From: Leptospira sanjuanensis
GTDB lineage: Bacteria; Spirochaetota; Leptospiria; Leptospirales; Leptospiraceae
Direction of reading: 5' to 3'
NCBI RefSeq assembly: GCF_022267375.1
Contig: NZ_JAIZBH010000001.1
Coordinates: 3,182,001 to 3,246,000, forward strand
Length of the DNA stretch: 64,000 nt
The notes beneath the pieces are model-generated. The model had not been told where the DNA came from, did not search any database, and saw nothing but the letters and a program-made list of their open reading frames with translations. Made by a program: the position numbers and the translations under genes. This document shows positions 41,798-59,777 of the stretch, piece after piece (position 1 is the first letter of the stretch; each line of letters opens with the position of its first letter).

Positions 41798-41817
41798 CGG
41801 AATCTTTGCGTTCACGA

Positions 41818-41854
41818 ATAAAAACCCTTTCACGGCGGGGCTTCCGGAAGGGTT
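41818..41854 (-). terminator. Terminator of the minus-strand gene ending at 41909
   Basis: On the minus strand AACCCTT pairs with AAGGGTT around a GC-rich loop, and TTTTTATT follows. It lies between convergent genes. Confidence 0.65.
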
Positions 41855-41908
41855 CAAGAATCTTAATATTTGCCTTAAATGAGATTCTACGGTTCGGAGA
41901 ACGCAAAG

Positions 41909-43261
41909 TCACTGAGGAATCTTCGGCCCCAACTCGATCACGAGTTGTTCTTCCGGAACGGTAAGATCGATCTTGTCGATTTTCTCAGGCATTCTTCCGG
42001 ACAAAACGTCCTCGGTAAGATTTTTGATCTTAGGAAGAATCGTCTCGTCCGTGCAGTTCGAAATCGAGATGATGTTCGGTAGATCTCTTCCCCAAGAAAA
42101 ACGAATTCCGGGGCTGTCCACAAAAAAGGATTCGGTAATACCGTCTCCTTCCTTATCGATCATGGTGAATACCGTGGAATCTCCCGTAACGACTACCGCC
42201 TTTTTGCCGTTTTTCATCTTCTCCGCTTTGACGCGCGTGTTCGTCATCTCGCGGTTCCAAAGATAATAGTATAATTTCCTAATTTGAGAATCGATCAGTT
42301 TGTCTCTCGCGGACTTAAACAATTCCCCGTATTTTTTGCCGACCTCTTCCTCTCCTTTCATCTGACCGTCGGGTTCGCGCGGAGTCGTGGAATGAAGATA
42401 AAAATCGGGAACACCGTTGATCGTATTCGTATAAAACGCCTGATCCTTTCGATCCCCCGGATACGGATTGGTGGATGAACCGGGGTTCCTTAAGAATTGA
42501 ATGAGAACGTTTCTTCTTTCGTTTACTTTCTTGCGAAGTTCTTCCGCGCGGAAACGAATCGAAGTCGTTTTAGGTGAATCCTTTCCGTAAAACCGTTCGG
42601 ACCGTTCCAATTCTCCGCTGACCGCACGTTCGGAAGAATAACTTTTCAAAAGTTCCTCGTCGTATTTCAAAAGAAGATCGAGCTCCTTCGTCTTTTTCAA
42701 AGGTTCCGCCGAAACCTGACCCGCCTCGGCGTTGTTAGTCGATCCATTTCCGGAAACCGCGGCGTTTGAAGAAGAAGTCGCGTTCGAACTGGAAACGTTC
42801 TGCTGACCGGAACCTTGCGGACTTTCGGAGGATTTGTTCGGACTTACGGTCCGTTCCGATTCGGGAAGTCTGTAGTATTCCGATTCCAATTCCCGGAGTC
42901 TCGCGTAATTGGAAATCTTCACGAGATATTCCTTTTCCTTCTCCCGTATCTTGTTCGGATCGTCGTATCCGTCCTTAAGTAACGTTAGTTGTCCTTTGTA
43001 GATGATCATCAAAGTCGCTTCGGAAGAATCGCGGTTGGGATTGGTTTGCGGAAGGGATTTTCCCTCTTTGTCCACGAGCTGTATAAAATGAAATGCGAGC
43101 CGATCGGTCCGAAAATCGGTGATATTGAGTAGATCGGGAGAAATCTGCAGATCGGAAGAAGACGAGACGCTTCCCCCGAGAAAAAACAGGGCGAGAAAAC
43201 AAATCGTGAGCGGCTTCGTTTTGCCGATCGGAAACAAGCGACCCATAAAATCGGATTTCAT
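41909..43261 (-). CDS. Secreted protein with low-complexity linker, function unknown
   Basis: 450 residues. A signal peptide (LTICFLALFFLGGS, after a basic start) precedes a folded region, a Ser/Asn-rich linker at about 145-190 (SSSNATSSSNAAVSGNGST) and helical segments with coiled-coil character (205-265). A C-terminal domain contains VVVTGDSTVFTMIDKEGDG. No family recognised. It is the last gene of a minus-strand run (methyltransferase, helicase, amidase, membrane protein) and is 42 bases from the preceding gene, so an envelope role is likely. Confidence 0.7.
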   Translation of the reverse strand: MKSDFMGRLFPIGKTKPLTICFLALFFLGGSVSSSSDLQISPDLLNITDFRTDRLAFHFIQLVDKEGKSLPQTNPNRDSSEATLMIIYKGQLTLLKDGYDDPNKIREKEKEYLVKISNYARLRELESEYYRLPESERTVSPNKSSESPQGSGQQNVSSSNATSSSNAAVSGNGSTNNAEAGQVSAEPLKKTKELDLLLKYDEELLKSYSSERAVSGELERSERFYGKDSPKTTSIRFRAEELRKKVNERRNVLIQFLRNPGSSTNPYPGDRKDQAFYTNTINGVPDFYLHSTTPREPDGQMKGEEEVGKKYGELFKSARDKLIDSQIRKLYYYLWNREMTNTRVKAEKMKNGKKAVVVTGDSTVFTMIDKEGDGITESFFVDSPGIRFSWGRDLPNIISISNCTDETILPKIKNLTEDVLSGRMPEKIDKIDLTVPEEQLVIELGPKIPQ

Positions 43262-43303
43262 CTTGTTTCTAGTATCGGCTAAAAAACGGACGGAAAGAGC
43301 GAA

Positions 43304-44092
43304 TCAGTTCCTTTTATGGGTTAAATTGAGAGAATATTCCATTCCGGGAATGCTCTCCGATAAACCGTCGAGCCTATATTCTAGGCTTTGAATATCCTGA
43401 AAATTCTCGAAAACGGTTTTTTCCAGAGCAAGAAACGTGGAATCCAAGAGGGCCATCTTTTTACGGGCGATTTCCTTTTGTTTTTCTTCCTCTTTCATGT
43501 TCTGTTGAACGTAAGTATAATCGATTCTAAACTTCATCCCGGAAAGGATTTCCTGAAGCGTCGATTTTCTGAAATCCAAAATCAAAACGTTTCCGGTCTT
43601 CCAGATCGCCTTTACCGCGTATTGTATCTCGGGCAAACGCTTTAGGTTTTTATAATGTTCTCCCTTTCCGCTTTCAAGTGTCTTATCGAAATACGAGGAT
43701 TCGCTGATTTCTCCGATCAGGGTCATCGTCTTGTGACGGTATTCTTCGTCTTCGAGAAGAACCTTTCTTTGAACCGGAAATACCTGACGTTCTCCGTCCG
43801 ATCCGTAGATCGTGATCGTCGTTCTCGGATCTCTGTTTCCCACGTCGTAAAGGGAAAACGGAACGAGTGTGACGAAAGGGCTATTGCCCGCGAGAATAAA
43901 GGACGTAAAAAATAATACGACTCCGATCCAAGCGTAGGTCAGAAAAAGGGTTCGTCTGGAAACTCCGTCTTCGGTGGCGGTGCGGAACAACCAAAGATAT
44001 CCGAGATTGATTTTTACTCCCGCGGCCTTGATCGCTTCCCATGCCGCGTCTCTGATCGCGATTGCAGATTCTTTAATTTTTTGCCAATTCAT
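43304..44092 (-). CDS. Membrane protein, possibly GerMN-like
   Basis: 262 residues with one membrane helix (about 49-67, TYAWIGVVLFFTSFILAG). The extracytoplasmic part TTITIYGSDGERQVFPVQRK, LIGEISESSYFDKTL and NVLILDFRKSTLQEILSGM resembles the GerMN layout (strand, conserved Arg, final hydrophobic strand). A coiled-coil tail follows. The match is by eye and weak. It overlaps the amidase gene by 20 bases; GerMN proteins often accompany cell-wall amidases. Confidence 0.65.
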   Translation of the reverse strand: MNWQKIKESAIAIRDAAWEAIKAAGVKINLGYLWLFRTATEDGVSRRTLFLTYAWIGVVLFFTSFILAGNSPFVTLVPFSLYDVGNRDPRTTITIYGSDGERQVFPVQRKVLLEDEEYRHKTMTLIGEISESSYFDKTLESGKGEHYKNLKRLPEIQYAVKAIWKTGNVLILDFRKSTLQEILSGMKFRIDYTYVQQNMKEEEKQKEIARKKMALLDSTFLALEKTVFENFQDIQSLEYRLDGLSESIPGMEYSLNLTHKRN

Positions 44093-45130
44093 ATCCCCGG
44101 ATTCCTTCTACGATACTTTTCGCTATCTTTACTTGCAGACTTTTGCTTTGCAAAAGTTTGGATTCTTTTTCATGAGAAAGATAACCCATTTCCACGAGAA
44201 CCGCGGGCATGAGACTTCCTCGGAGGACCGAAAAATCCGCCTTTTTCACTCCCCTGGACAGAATTTGAGGTTGGAGCTTTTTTTTCATCTCCGATTCCAG
44301 GGACCTCGCTAAGATTCTGCTCCTTCTTTGGATGAGGGAGGACATCATTCCCGCCTGGATTCTTTTGACGGCTGAGGTTCCTTTGGGCTTGAGAATCCGG
44401 TTTTCCAACAGCGCGGTTTCCCGCGCGGATTCTGTGGAGGCAGTTTGCGAAAGATAATAGATTTCGAAACCGTTCACATCCTCGTTGATGGAGGAATTGC
44501 AGTGAAGACTGATGAACAAAGCGCTTCCCTTTTTTTTGAGTTCCCGATTGGCGATCGCGGATCTTTGTTCGAGTTCCACGAACGTGTCGTCCGGTCTCGT
44601 TAATACGACTTCGATCGACGGATAAACCTTCTCGAAGAACTTCTTGAGAATTTTGGCGACTTGAAGAGCGACCGTTTTCTCGTTCGTTCCGTCGTTCGAG
44701 GCAGTCCCCGGGTCCTTTCCTCCGTGTCCAGCATCGATCAGAACGGTCTTGATTCCGAGTATTTCCGCGCCCGGAAGAACCTCCAACTCCAACACGTTTT
44801 CCTTATATTCGTAACGAACGTCCTCGGACATGAGTTGTACGAACAAGGCTTCCACGATTTCGGGTGGAATCAGAAAATCCTTTTCCTTATACAAAATCGG
44901 AACGGAGATTTTTTCGATCGTTTGATTGAAGGTGTAAAAGGAGGAGCCTACCCGAAAACGGATTTCTCCGGAAGGATGTTTGATCGAACCGACAAAGGTC
45001 GCTGGATTGAACGAGGACTTTAGGGAAGGAAATTCCTTTTGAACGTCCTCAAAGCGCACATAACGTTCGGAAGCCTGCGTGGGAATGGAGACCTTGGCCG
45101 CAAGTCCCCACGCGTTGGAAAAGAATAGGA

Positions 45131-47607
<2,477 letters not shown>

Positions 47608-47632
47608 TCTCTGGATCTAGTGAAACCGGAGG

Positions 47633-47679
<47 letters not shown>

Positions 47680-47729
47680 TATGACAATCTTTTTGGAAGG
47701 ATCTTCCCTATTCGGCAAGAAAGAAGCAC

Positions 47730-48197
47730 ATGAGCATTCAAAACAAAATCGAATCCTTAGGTTACAAACTTCCTCCCGCTCCGCAAGCGATCGCGGCGTA
47801 TATTCCCGCAAATCGTTCGGGAAATCTCGTATTCACTTCGGGACAACTTCCTCTCAAAGACGGTCAACTGATGCAGGTTGGAAAACTGGGAGAAGGTCTT
47901 TCCGTCGACGACGTCAAGGAAGCGACGATCCAAGCGAGTCTCAACGCAATCGCAGCGGCTGCGGCAGTTTGCGGAGGTCCGGACAAACTCGTTCGAATCG
48001 TGAAGATCGGAGTCTTTGTCGCTTGCAGTCCGAATTTTACCGAACATCATCTTGTCGCGAATCACGGAAGCAACTTTCTTCTTTCCGTGTTCGGAGAAGA
48101 AGGACGTCATGCGCGCTTTGCCGTGGGAACTCCTTCGCTTCCGCTCGGATCGCCGGTGGAAGTGGAAGTCACCTTTCAGGTTGCAGATGCTCCGTAA
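47730..48197 (+). CDS. RidA/YjgF-family protein
   Basis: 155 residues. The family fold shows FTSGQLPLKDG near residue 37, ASLNAIAAAAAVCGG and the closing VEVEVTFQVADAP. RidA proteins hydrolyse reactive enamine/imine intermediates. Here the canonical catalytic Arg segment is replaced by GEEGRHARFAVGTPSLPLGSPVEVE, which fits the UK114-like_1 subgroup of uncertain activity. Its stop overlaps the next gene's start region by eleven bases. Confidence 0.87.
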   Translation: MSIQNKIESLGYKLPPAPQAIAAYIPANRSGNLVFTSGQLPLKDGQLMQVGKLGEGLSVDDVKEATIQASLNAIAAAAAVCGGPDKLVRIVKIGVFVACSPNFTEHHLVANHGSNFLLSVFGEEGRHARFAVGTPSLPLGSPVEVEVTFQVADAP

Positions 48198-48693
48198 TCT
48201 CTGGAGAGACGTTCAATGGAGCCTGCGTTCCGTCCCTCTTCTCTTGAGAGAATGGCTCACATTTTATCTTTCGTTTACGGGGAGGTTCACCGAGTTTTGG
48301 AAGGAAAAATCCGTCTCGGAAAAAGCCCTCTTTGTCGCTGTAACTCTTCAATTGTTATTCAGTCTTTCGACTTGGATCGAATACACGATCCATTTAGGCG
48401 GAGAAGAAACGGAAGGACTTCGTGTTTCGTCTAACTTCTATTTTATCTTTTTGTCGGCCGGGGTTTTCTTTTTCGGATCGTTCTGGCGTTCTCATTGGCT
48501 CGGATCGTTGTTGTTGAGCGTTCAATTTCTTTTGGGTTTGGGCGCGCTTGCGGGAATCTTTTTTCCCGAAGCGTTCTTTGTGAGCTTTTTGCGCGAAGAA
48601 GATTACGTTTTCAGTTGGAAGTTCTACGCGTTTTTGGGCGCCTGGGGAATTACGACTCTTCTTTCACTCAATCAATTCTTTCAGAAAGATTAG
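48187..48693 (+). CDS. Small integral membrane protein, function unknown
   Basis: 168 residues from ATG 48187, chosen since it begins within the RidA gene's last codons and starts with a basic amphipathic segment. Four hydrophobic helices follow (LFVAVTLQLLFSL, NFYFIFLSAGVFFFG, LGSLLLSVQFLLGLGALAGIF, FLGAWGITTLLSLN). No family recognised. Co-transcribed with ridA by position. Confidence 0.65.
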   Translation: MLRNLWRDVQWSLRSVPLLLREWLTFYLSFTGRFTEFWKEKSVSEKALFVAVTLQLLFSLSTWIEYTIHLGGEETEGLRVSSNFYFIFLSAGVFFFGSFWRSHWLGSLLLSVQFLLGLGALAGIFFPEAFFVSFLREEDYVFSWKFYAFLGAWGITTLLSLNQFFQKD

Positions 48694-49058
48694 AAGCGCG
48701 GGCTCAAGGCTCGCACTCTATGAGATCGTTCGACTGGGCGGTGCCGCGTAGCGGCCCGGGCTCGCAGCTTCGGTCAATAAATTGAATCCGTTTTTGAATT
48801 CGCGAAATCATTCAGGAAAATCAATTTATTGACCACGCTTTGATCCCTACCGCTTCTCCGTAAGAGAAGCGGTGCTGAGTTCAATGAACGAAGTGAGTGG
48901 CCGCACAAGTTGCGCGAACCCGTATGAGTTCCTACATTTCGGATTTTCACAAGTGTTCCGACAAGAGATTCGGAAAAAGCTTGTATCAAAAAACTTTTTA
49001 GACCTGCACTGTTCCGAAAAAAATCCGAAACCAGAGGGGTATGTATCCACGTATTCCA
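48694..49058. other. Convergent intergenic gap rich in inverted repeats
   Basis: Between convergent genes. It holds a GC-rich hairpin GCCGC/GCGGC near 48743-48755. A long 14-bp inverted repeat GGTCAATAAATTGA (48772-48785) and TCAATTTATTGACC (48821-48834) lies around 35 bases. A 10-bp hairpin ACCGCTTCTC/GAGAAGCGGT is at 48849-48873, and one dispersed-motif copy at 48922-48938. No gene is seen. Confidence 0.65.
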
Positions 49059-50114
49059 TTAAGGAAAACTAATATAATCCCAAGCCGCCTGTTGGGAGGG
49101 AATCATCGTACAGTTGTGTTTGCTGTTCTCGTCCTGACCCGCGCAGCGATTCGTAGTCAATCGTTGTGTTCCTCCGAACGGAGCGGTTCCGCTGTCGGCG
49201 TCGGTAAGGGCGCCGTTCATCCCGAAGGCGCTTTGCCACGTATCCGTAGCCTGATTCGAATTTCCGGAAAAATTCGTGACACCGTCTCCGACATGGATCA
49301 AACCGAAAAAGAACGCGGAAGAGGTCAGGCCGCTCTGAGCCAACCAAGTCGCGGGAGTCGCCGAAGTGATATGATAATCCCCAACACCGCTGTAAATCGA
49401 AACCCTTCCGATGGCTTTGATCTTTCCTTGATACGCGGCGTGTCCGCTGCCCTGCGAATGGCCGCCGAAATAAACCTTGTTCCAGTTAACGGAATCTCCG
49501 TTTAAAAACTGTCCCCAACCGTCGTTCGGACGTTTGACGACGAGATATTGAAGTAGCTTCAACAAACGACCGTCGATGGAATTGTTCGTATCGACGGAAA
49601 CGATGTTCGTCTTATCGACTCCCGTAATGATTTCCTCTCTCGCATTCCCGAAACAAGCGGGAGAACTTCCCGCACCGTTACAAAGAACGTTGATCGGTTC
49701 ACCGTTCGGATACATCAAACCGACGCTGTGATAACCGCGGGCCGCGCCTTCCTGAATGAGTTTGGAAACGCCGATCGGAGTTCCTCCCGAACCCGGCAAA
49801 AACACGGTAAGAATATTTTTTACGGAGGAAGAAGGAACAAAAATCAAATGCGGGTCGTTGTATCGCGGCACGCAGGGAAACGTAAAACTCGGCAGAACGA
49901 AAATCCGAGTCAAACCGTCGACCGTATCCACGCGGGGTGCGTTCTGATATTGTGTACATCCCAATACGCTCAACAATGCATATCCGGTGAAAAGATCCGC
50001 ATTCGGATCGTCTTCTTTGTCTTGAAACCGTTTGCAGGAGATCGTCGACGAAAGAAAAAGAAAGGAAGAGAAGAGAAGGATTATGATCGTTTTTTTATAT
50101 TCTAAATGATTCAT
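49059..50114 (-). CDS. Lipoprotein with alpha/beta hydrolase fold
   Basis: 351 residues. The signal peptide ends in LSSTISC (lipobox, Cys27 or so). The core has LTVFLPGSGGTP and nucleophile elbow VYFGGHSQGSGHAA, with late GGTQRLTT and SKHNCTMIP (possible catalytic His). The layout suggests a secreted hydrolase of the BPSS1187/PHB-depolymerase-like kind. The substrate is unknown, the match being by eye. It could share an envelope niche with the hydrolases at 3610 and 34102. Confidence 0.72.
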   Translation of the reverse strand: MNHLEYKKTIIILLFSSFLFLSSTISCKRFQDKEDDPNADLFTGYALLSVLGCTQYQNAPRVDTVDGLTRIFVLPSFTFPCVPRYNDPHLIFVPSSSVKNILTVFLPGSGGTPIGVSKLIQEGAARGYHSVGLMYPNGEPINVLCNGAGSSPACFGNAREEIITGVDKTNIVSVDTNNSIDGRLLKLLQYLVVKRPNDGWGQFLNGDSVNWNKVYFGGHSQGSGHAAYQGKIKAIGRVSIYSGVGDYHITSATPATWLAQSGLTSSAFFFGLIHVGDGVTNFSGNSNQATDTWQSAFGMNGALTDADSGTAPFGGTQRLTTNRCAGQDENSKHNCTMIPSQQAAWDYISFP

Positions 50115-50148
50115 ATAGGTAAGTTGTTGAATCGAAACTCCTTTCGAA

Positions 50149-50907
50149 CTAAAAACCGTATTTCCGTTTGAGAATAGGCGCCGTCAAATCGCTCAAGCGG
50201 ACTTTTTGAAGCCCGTTCTCGTCGAAATTGCCGGGATTTAACCATTTCAAAAACGCTTCTTGAATCGCGGGCCATTCCTCGTCGATGGCCGAAAACCAGG
50301 CGGTATCGCGGCTATGACCCTTTAGAACATTGGCCTGTCTAAAAATTCCTTCAAAGGACAATCCGATTCTTTGTGCCGCGATCGCGGAAGGCAAGTTGAG
50401 AGCGTTGCATCTCCATTGATATCTTCTATATCCGAGTTCGAACGCGTTCTTCATCATAAGATACATCGCTTCCGACGAAACCGGAGATTGTCGCATGAAC
50501 GGAGAATACGCCAGATGCCCGACTTCGATCGAACCGGCTTTCGGAGAAATCTCCGCGTAACTAGCAAGTCCGACGGCCCGATCGGAAGACAAGTCGAAGA
50601 TCGCGAAAAACAACGGATCTTCCGTCAGACACGTATTCTTCATCCATTCTTGGTATTCGTCGAACGTTTTAAAAGGTCCATAGGGAAGATACGTCCACAT
50701 CGCCCCTCCGGCGTCCAACGAATTGGCAGAATAGAGCGATTCTGCGTGCCTTTCCGGATCGAGAGGTTCCAAGCGGCAGAATCTTCCTTGTATAGTTTCC
50801 TTTTTCGGGAGCGACGCAGGTTTCCAATCGGGAAGCGGGGTTCCGATCGGTTGTCCCAAAGAATTGGCAAATCGTGTTTCTAATTCGGAGGATTGGATTT
50901 CTTTCAT
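50149..50907 (-). CDS. GNAT-family N-acetyltransferase (RimJ/RimL type)
   Basis: 252 residues. The GNAT fold covers about 35-215: FCRLEPLDPERHAESLY, AVGLASYAEISPKAGSIEVGHLAYS, AMYLMMKNAFELGYRRYQWRC and IAAQRIGLSFEGIFRQ are motif C-D-A-B equivalents. It transfers acetyl from acetyl-CoA to an amine; the substrate is unknown. Full length, monocistronic. Confidence 0.88.
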   Translation of the reverse strand: MKEIQSSELETRFANSLGQPIGTPLPDWKPASLPKKETIQGRFCRLEPLDPERHAESLYSANSLDAGGAMWTYLPYGPFKTFDEYQEWMKNTCLTEDPLFFAIFDLSSDRAVGLASYAEISPKAGSIEVGHLAYSPFMRQSPVSSEAMYLMMKNAFELGYRRYQWRCNALNLPSAIAAQRIGLSFEGIFRQANVLKGHSRDTAWFSAIDEEWPAIQEAFLKWLNPGNFDENGLQKVRLSDLTAPILKRKYGF

Positions 50908-51008
50908 TTAGAATCGGTTACAATATTCTTCTTTTGAAAGGAAAAAACATCGGCGACGTTTTTCCCCTTTCCTTCATTCAAACATTCAAACTTTATGATA
51001 TTTGCGGT

Positions 51009-51332
51009 TCAGTCGAAAATTCCGAGATCCATCTTGGCTTCTTCGGTCGCCATTTCGCGCGGATCCCATTTCGGAACCCAGACCACTTCCACTTCCGCGT
51101 CGGAGATTCCTTCCACACGAAGTGCATGATCCTTGACTTGTTGTTTCATTTGAGGTCCGGCTGGACAGGCCATGGAGGTGTAAGTCATGTCGATCTTGGC
51201 CTTATCGCCTTCGACTTTGATTCTATAGATGAGACCGAGTTCCGCGATGGAGATTCCGATTTCGGGATCCTCCACTTTTTTTACTTCTTCGTAGATCTGT
51301 TCTTCCAATGCGTTTGTGGGGGCTTCTAACAT
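51009..51332 (-). CDS. sufT: SufT-like MIP18/DUF59 protein
   Basis: 107 residues. The family start [20 protein letters not shown], the Cys-bearing [18 protein letters not shown] and the closing [11 protein letters not shown] all fit DUF59. SufT-type proteins help deliver Fe-S clusters to targets. It lies downstream of sufU on the same strand but separated by 258 bases full of dispersed-motif copies, so it may be under its own control. Confidence 0.88.
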   Translation of the reverse strand: MLEAPTNALEEQIYEEVKKVEDPEIGISIAELGLIYRIKVEGDKAKIDMTYTSMACPAGPQMKQQVKDHALRVEGISDAEVEVVWVPKWDPREMATEEAKMDLGIFD

Positions 51333-51375
51333 TTTCTCACTCTCCGTTTTTCTATTTCATTTTCCCGACAAACCG

Positions 51376-51556
51376 TGTGGGAACTCTTACGATCCGAAGG
51401 GGACGGCGACCAACGGTGACTTGTGGGAACTCATACAATTTATCGACGACCGCCGAGTCCCGTCGAAGCTCATACAGTCGTTTGTCGACCCGATTCTTTG
51501 TATGAGTTCCCACAAATTGGATGGTATGAATATTTGCATTGTGGTAGTTCCCACAC
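51376..51556. repeat. Four copies of the dispersed GAGTTCCCACA motif
   Basis: 51376-51390 (TGTGGGAACTCTTAC), 51422-51436 (TGTGGGAACTCATAC), 51500-51515 (GTATGAGTTCCCACAA) and 51541-51556 (GTGGTAGTTCCCACAC). They fill the sufU-sufT gap: two copies in one orientation, then two in the other. A degenerate fifth may lie near 51466 (AAGCTCATAC). Confidence 0.8.
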
Positions 51557-51590
51557 TTTTTATCGGGAGAAAATCCGCACGCAGGCAAAC

Positions 51591-53256
<1,666 letters not shown>

Positions 53257-53261
53257 ATATG

Positions 53262-54808
<1,547 letters not shown>

Positions 54809-55610
54809 ATCCTTTTTCTTCCAATTCCAACGCGAGTTCTCTCGTTCCTGTTTTGAGAATTCTTCCTTTTGCGAATACGTGAACGAAATCGGGTGTGATG
54901 TAGTTTAGCATTCTTTGATAGTGCGTGATGAGTAGAATCGATCTATCGGGAGTTTTGTTTCGATTGATTCCTTCGCTTACGATGCGGAGCGCGTCGATGT
55001 CGAGTCCCGAATCCGTTTCGTCCAACACGGACAATTTCGGTTTCAGCAAACTCATCTGGAGAATTTCGTTTCTCTTTTTTTCCCCGCCGGAAAATCCGTC
55101 GTTCACATAACGAGATATAAACGACTCGGGCATGTCGAGAGCCGCCATGGATTCTTTGAGTTCCTTTCTGAATTCTTTAACGGGTAGTTCTTTTCCGCGA
55201 ACGGACTTGACGATGGTCTTTAAAAAGTTTCCGATCGTAACTCCCGGAATGCTCGTCGGATATTGAAAGCAGAGAAAGATTCCGAGACGGGCGCGTTCGT
55301 CGGTCGGGAGATCGAGAATGGATTTCCCTTCGAATAGAATATCTCCCGACAATACTTGGTATTTCGGGTGTCCCATGATGACGTTGGATAAAGTGCTTTT
55401 GCCGGAACCGTTCGGGCCCATGATGGCGTGAACTTCTCCGGGACGAATCGTAAGATTTACGCCTTTTACGATCTCCTTGATTTCTCCGGAATCTCCGACT
55501 TGGATTCCCGCTCGCAGGTCCTGGATTTTTAGAATCTCGGTCACAAACGCACCTTCCCCTATTCTACCAGTGTTTTTTTTTGTAAGGAGAGATCAATAGT
55601 TATCAAACGA

Positions 55611-55630
55611 ATTGTCGGAGGTACGACAAT
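55611..55630. promoter_or_regulatory. Inverted repeat upstream of sufC
   Basis: ATTGTCG (55611-55617) and CGACAAT (55624-55630) are perfect seven-base arms with a six-base spacer, 67 bases before the sufC start. This is the right place for an operator of an Rrf2-type iron-sulfur regulator, but the regulator is not identified. Confidence 0.4.
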
Positions 55631-55751
55631 GAGTCCGTGAAACTTACGCCCCACCCTTGTTTGGGCGGAGGGGTGAGGAGGCGGGAAAAATTCCTGCGAA
55701 ATTTCTATATCACGGATTTCTTAAATTTTCAATCGAAATTCTTTCCCCGTG

Positions 55752-55771
55752 TTTGTGGGAGTTCCCACAAA
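55752..55771. repeat. Most symmetric copy of the dispersed motif
   Basis: TTTGTGGGAGTTCCCACAAA has perfect nine-base arms around GT. It lies 36 bases past the stop of the EAL gene. A GC-rich segment (55647-55690) with GCCCCACCC/GGGCGGAGGGGTG stems adjoins it. Confidence 0.8.
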
Positions 55772-55806
55772 GTCTACGGATAGCCGACATAACTCGAAAA
55801 CGGATC

Positions 55807-57051
<1,245 letters not shown>

Positions 57052-57205
57052 GTTTTTTTAAGAGTTCCTATACTGGAATCCACAAAGCAAGGTCCGGCAA
57101 GCAAAATTCCGGACAAAAAGCGCCAAATTAAGGAGAAGAGAAGACCACATTCTTCTTTTTTTTTTGAAACCTCTGGAAAAACTGACAATCCTAAAGGTAT
57201 TCTTC

Positions 57206-58168
<963 letters not shown>

Positions 58169-58203
58169 TTCGCGCTTTGATCGAAGTTCTCGAAACGGTT
58201 CGG

Positions 58204-59607
58204 TCAATTCTTCCTTTCCCGTTTTGAAACCTTTCCGTTAGCCGTTCGTTTTTTACGCGTCCGTGTCTGCGCTTTTAAATTCCGAACTCTGGTAAGGATC
58301 GCCTCTCTAAATACGGGATAATCGTTCAAGGCGTTCAGAAAATCACCCTTACTGAGAGTGTACGCCTGAGAGATTCCCACGGATCGAACCGTAGCCGATC
58401 TCCTTTCCTCGGTAATCAAAGCCAACTCTCCGAAAAATTGTCCGCCTCCGGCTTTCGCGATCACTTCGTGATCGTTTTCTCCGAGAATTTCAACCGTCCC
58501 TTCGCTCAGAATGTACAAGTTATGACCTATATCACCTTTCCTGAATATGATATCGCCGGGGAGAAAAATCTGATGTTTGAGGGAAAACACGAGCGTCGTA
58601 ATGAACGAAGGCTCCGCGCCCTTAAGAAACGGAACCTTTTCTAAAAGTTCCCGATGCAGATGAATCTTGACCTCCCTTTGCAGGGGAATGGGCAAGTCGC
58701 TTAACAATTCCTTTTCGTTTTGACCGAAACCTTTCTCGATAATGTAAATGTAGAACTCGCGGATTTTCATCCTCAAATCCGAGGGAAGGTTTCTCGCCTT
58801 TAAAAAGGAATCCACTTGCGACATTCTTTTGATGCGGGCCGAACGTTCCAAATCCAGATTTCCGAGAATACTCGCCACGTTCCCGATGATGGTCGCGTAA
58901 ACCGCCGCTCCGATCATCATCACCAAAATCGAATAGATCCTCTGTTCGGTCGTTGCGGGAAGCACGTCTCCGTAACCTACGGTGGCAAGCGTCATCACGG
59001 ACCAATAAAGAGCTTTGACATATTCGTTCCATCCGGTTTTCATCCTTTCCAATTGGTCCATATAGAGCCAACCGACCGCAAACCAATGGGCCACGATCGT
59101 GATCCAAAAGCCGAGCAATCCTAAACGAAGAACACCAGGCGACGGCTGGAATGCGAGATTCAGCCTGCGAATGATTCCCGGAATCCGAACCACCTTAACG
59201 ATACGAGTGATCCCGAATAAAAGAAACAAATACGGATGAAAGGTGAGTTCGATACCGATCGCTTTCTGAGCGACCAATTCGAAAGGGAATGCGGCGATGA
59301 AATCGAATACGAACCAGCTTTTTAAATAAGGGAGAATCATCTCTTTTCGGAAAGCAGGTCTGCGTTCCGTCCGCGCGGATTCGGGAAAGAATAAATTCAC
59401 GAAAATATCGCCCAAAAACAGCAAGTCGACCAAAATGTATATGCCGCTCAAGGTAAGACCCTTTTCATAAAAAAGAACGATTCGAAGCGGCGACTCGACG
59501 GCAGCGAACAAAATACAAAAGAATATTATAATATCCCAAAATATTCGCGCTTTATTTTCGGCATAAAGAAGGCTCAACGATCGTATCTCTAAAGGAGCCC
59601 CCTTCAA
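58204..59607 (-). CDS. Voltage-gated-type potassium channel with cyclic-nucleotide-binding domain
   Basis: 467 residues. Six membrane helices span about 20-245, with a pore loop whose selectivity filter is [10 protein letters not shown] (about 207-216), so the channel should select K+. A C-linker (about 250-325) leads to a cyclic-nucleotide-binding domain (about 325-445) with [21 protein letters not shown] as the phosphate-binding cassette. It is likely gated by cAMP or cGMP. S4 is weakly charged ([15 protein letters not shown]). A basic tail follows. Monocistronic. Confidence 0.93.
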   Translation of the reverse strand: MKGAPLEIRSLSLLYAENKARIFWDIIIFFCILFAAVESPLRIVLFYEKGLTLSGIYILVDLLFLGDIFVNLFFPESARTERRPAFRKEMILPYLKSWFVFDFIAAFPFELVAQKAIGIELTFHPYLFLLFGITRIVKVVRIPGIIRRLNLAFQPSPGVLRLGLLGFWITIVAHWFAVGWLYMDQLERMKTGWNEYVKALYWSVMTLATVGYGDVLPATTEQRIYSILVMMIGAAVYATIIGNVASILGNLDLERSARIKRMSQVDSFLKARNLPSDLRMKIREFYIYIIEKGFGQNEKELLSDLPIPLQREVKIHLHRELLEKVPFLKGAEPSFITTLVFSLKHQIFLPGDIIFRKGDIGHNLYILSEGTVEILGENDHEVIAKAGGGQFFGELALITEERRSATVRSVGISQAYTLSKGDFLNALNDYPVFREAILTRVRNLKAQTRTRKKRTANGKVSKRERKN

Positions 59608-59777
59608 AGGAAGGCGTATAGTTTAGACGACGATACGATTGCCTGGGTTCCAAAGGAAGCAAACCCTTTTTTATTCAAAGAAAAGTAGAATCGAAGAAAG
59701 GATCCCTTAAGTATTCGATAGCGTTGATTCGGGTTCCACTCCCGAACTCAGCGAGTCGCTCTATACGGATCCGTTTG

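Noticed and set aside
51376..51556. Regular repeats that look like a small CRISPR array
   Set aside because: The repeats are only about 15 bp, spacing is uneven, orientation flips in the middle, and no cas genes are near. They are copies of the dispersed motif.
59646..59675. GGGTT/AACCC stem with TTTTTT as a plus-strand terminator
   Set aside because: No plus-strand gene lies upstream; a chance hairpin near the channel promoter is more likely.
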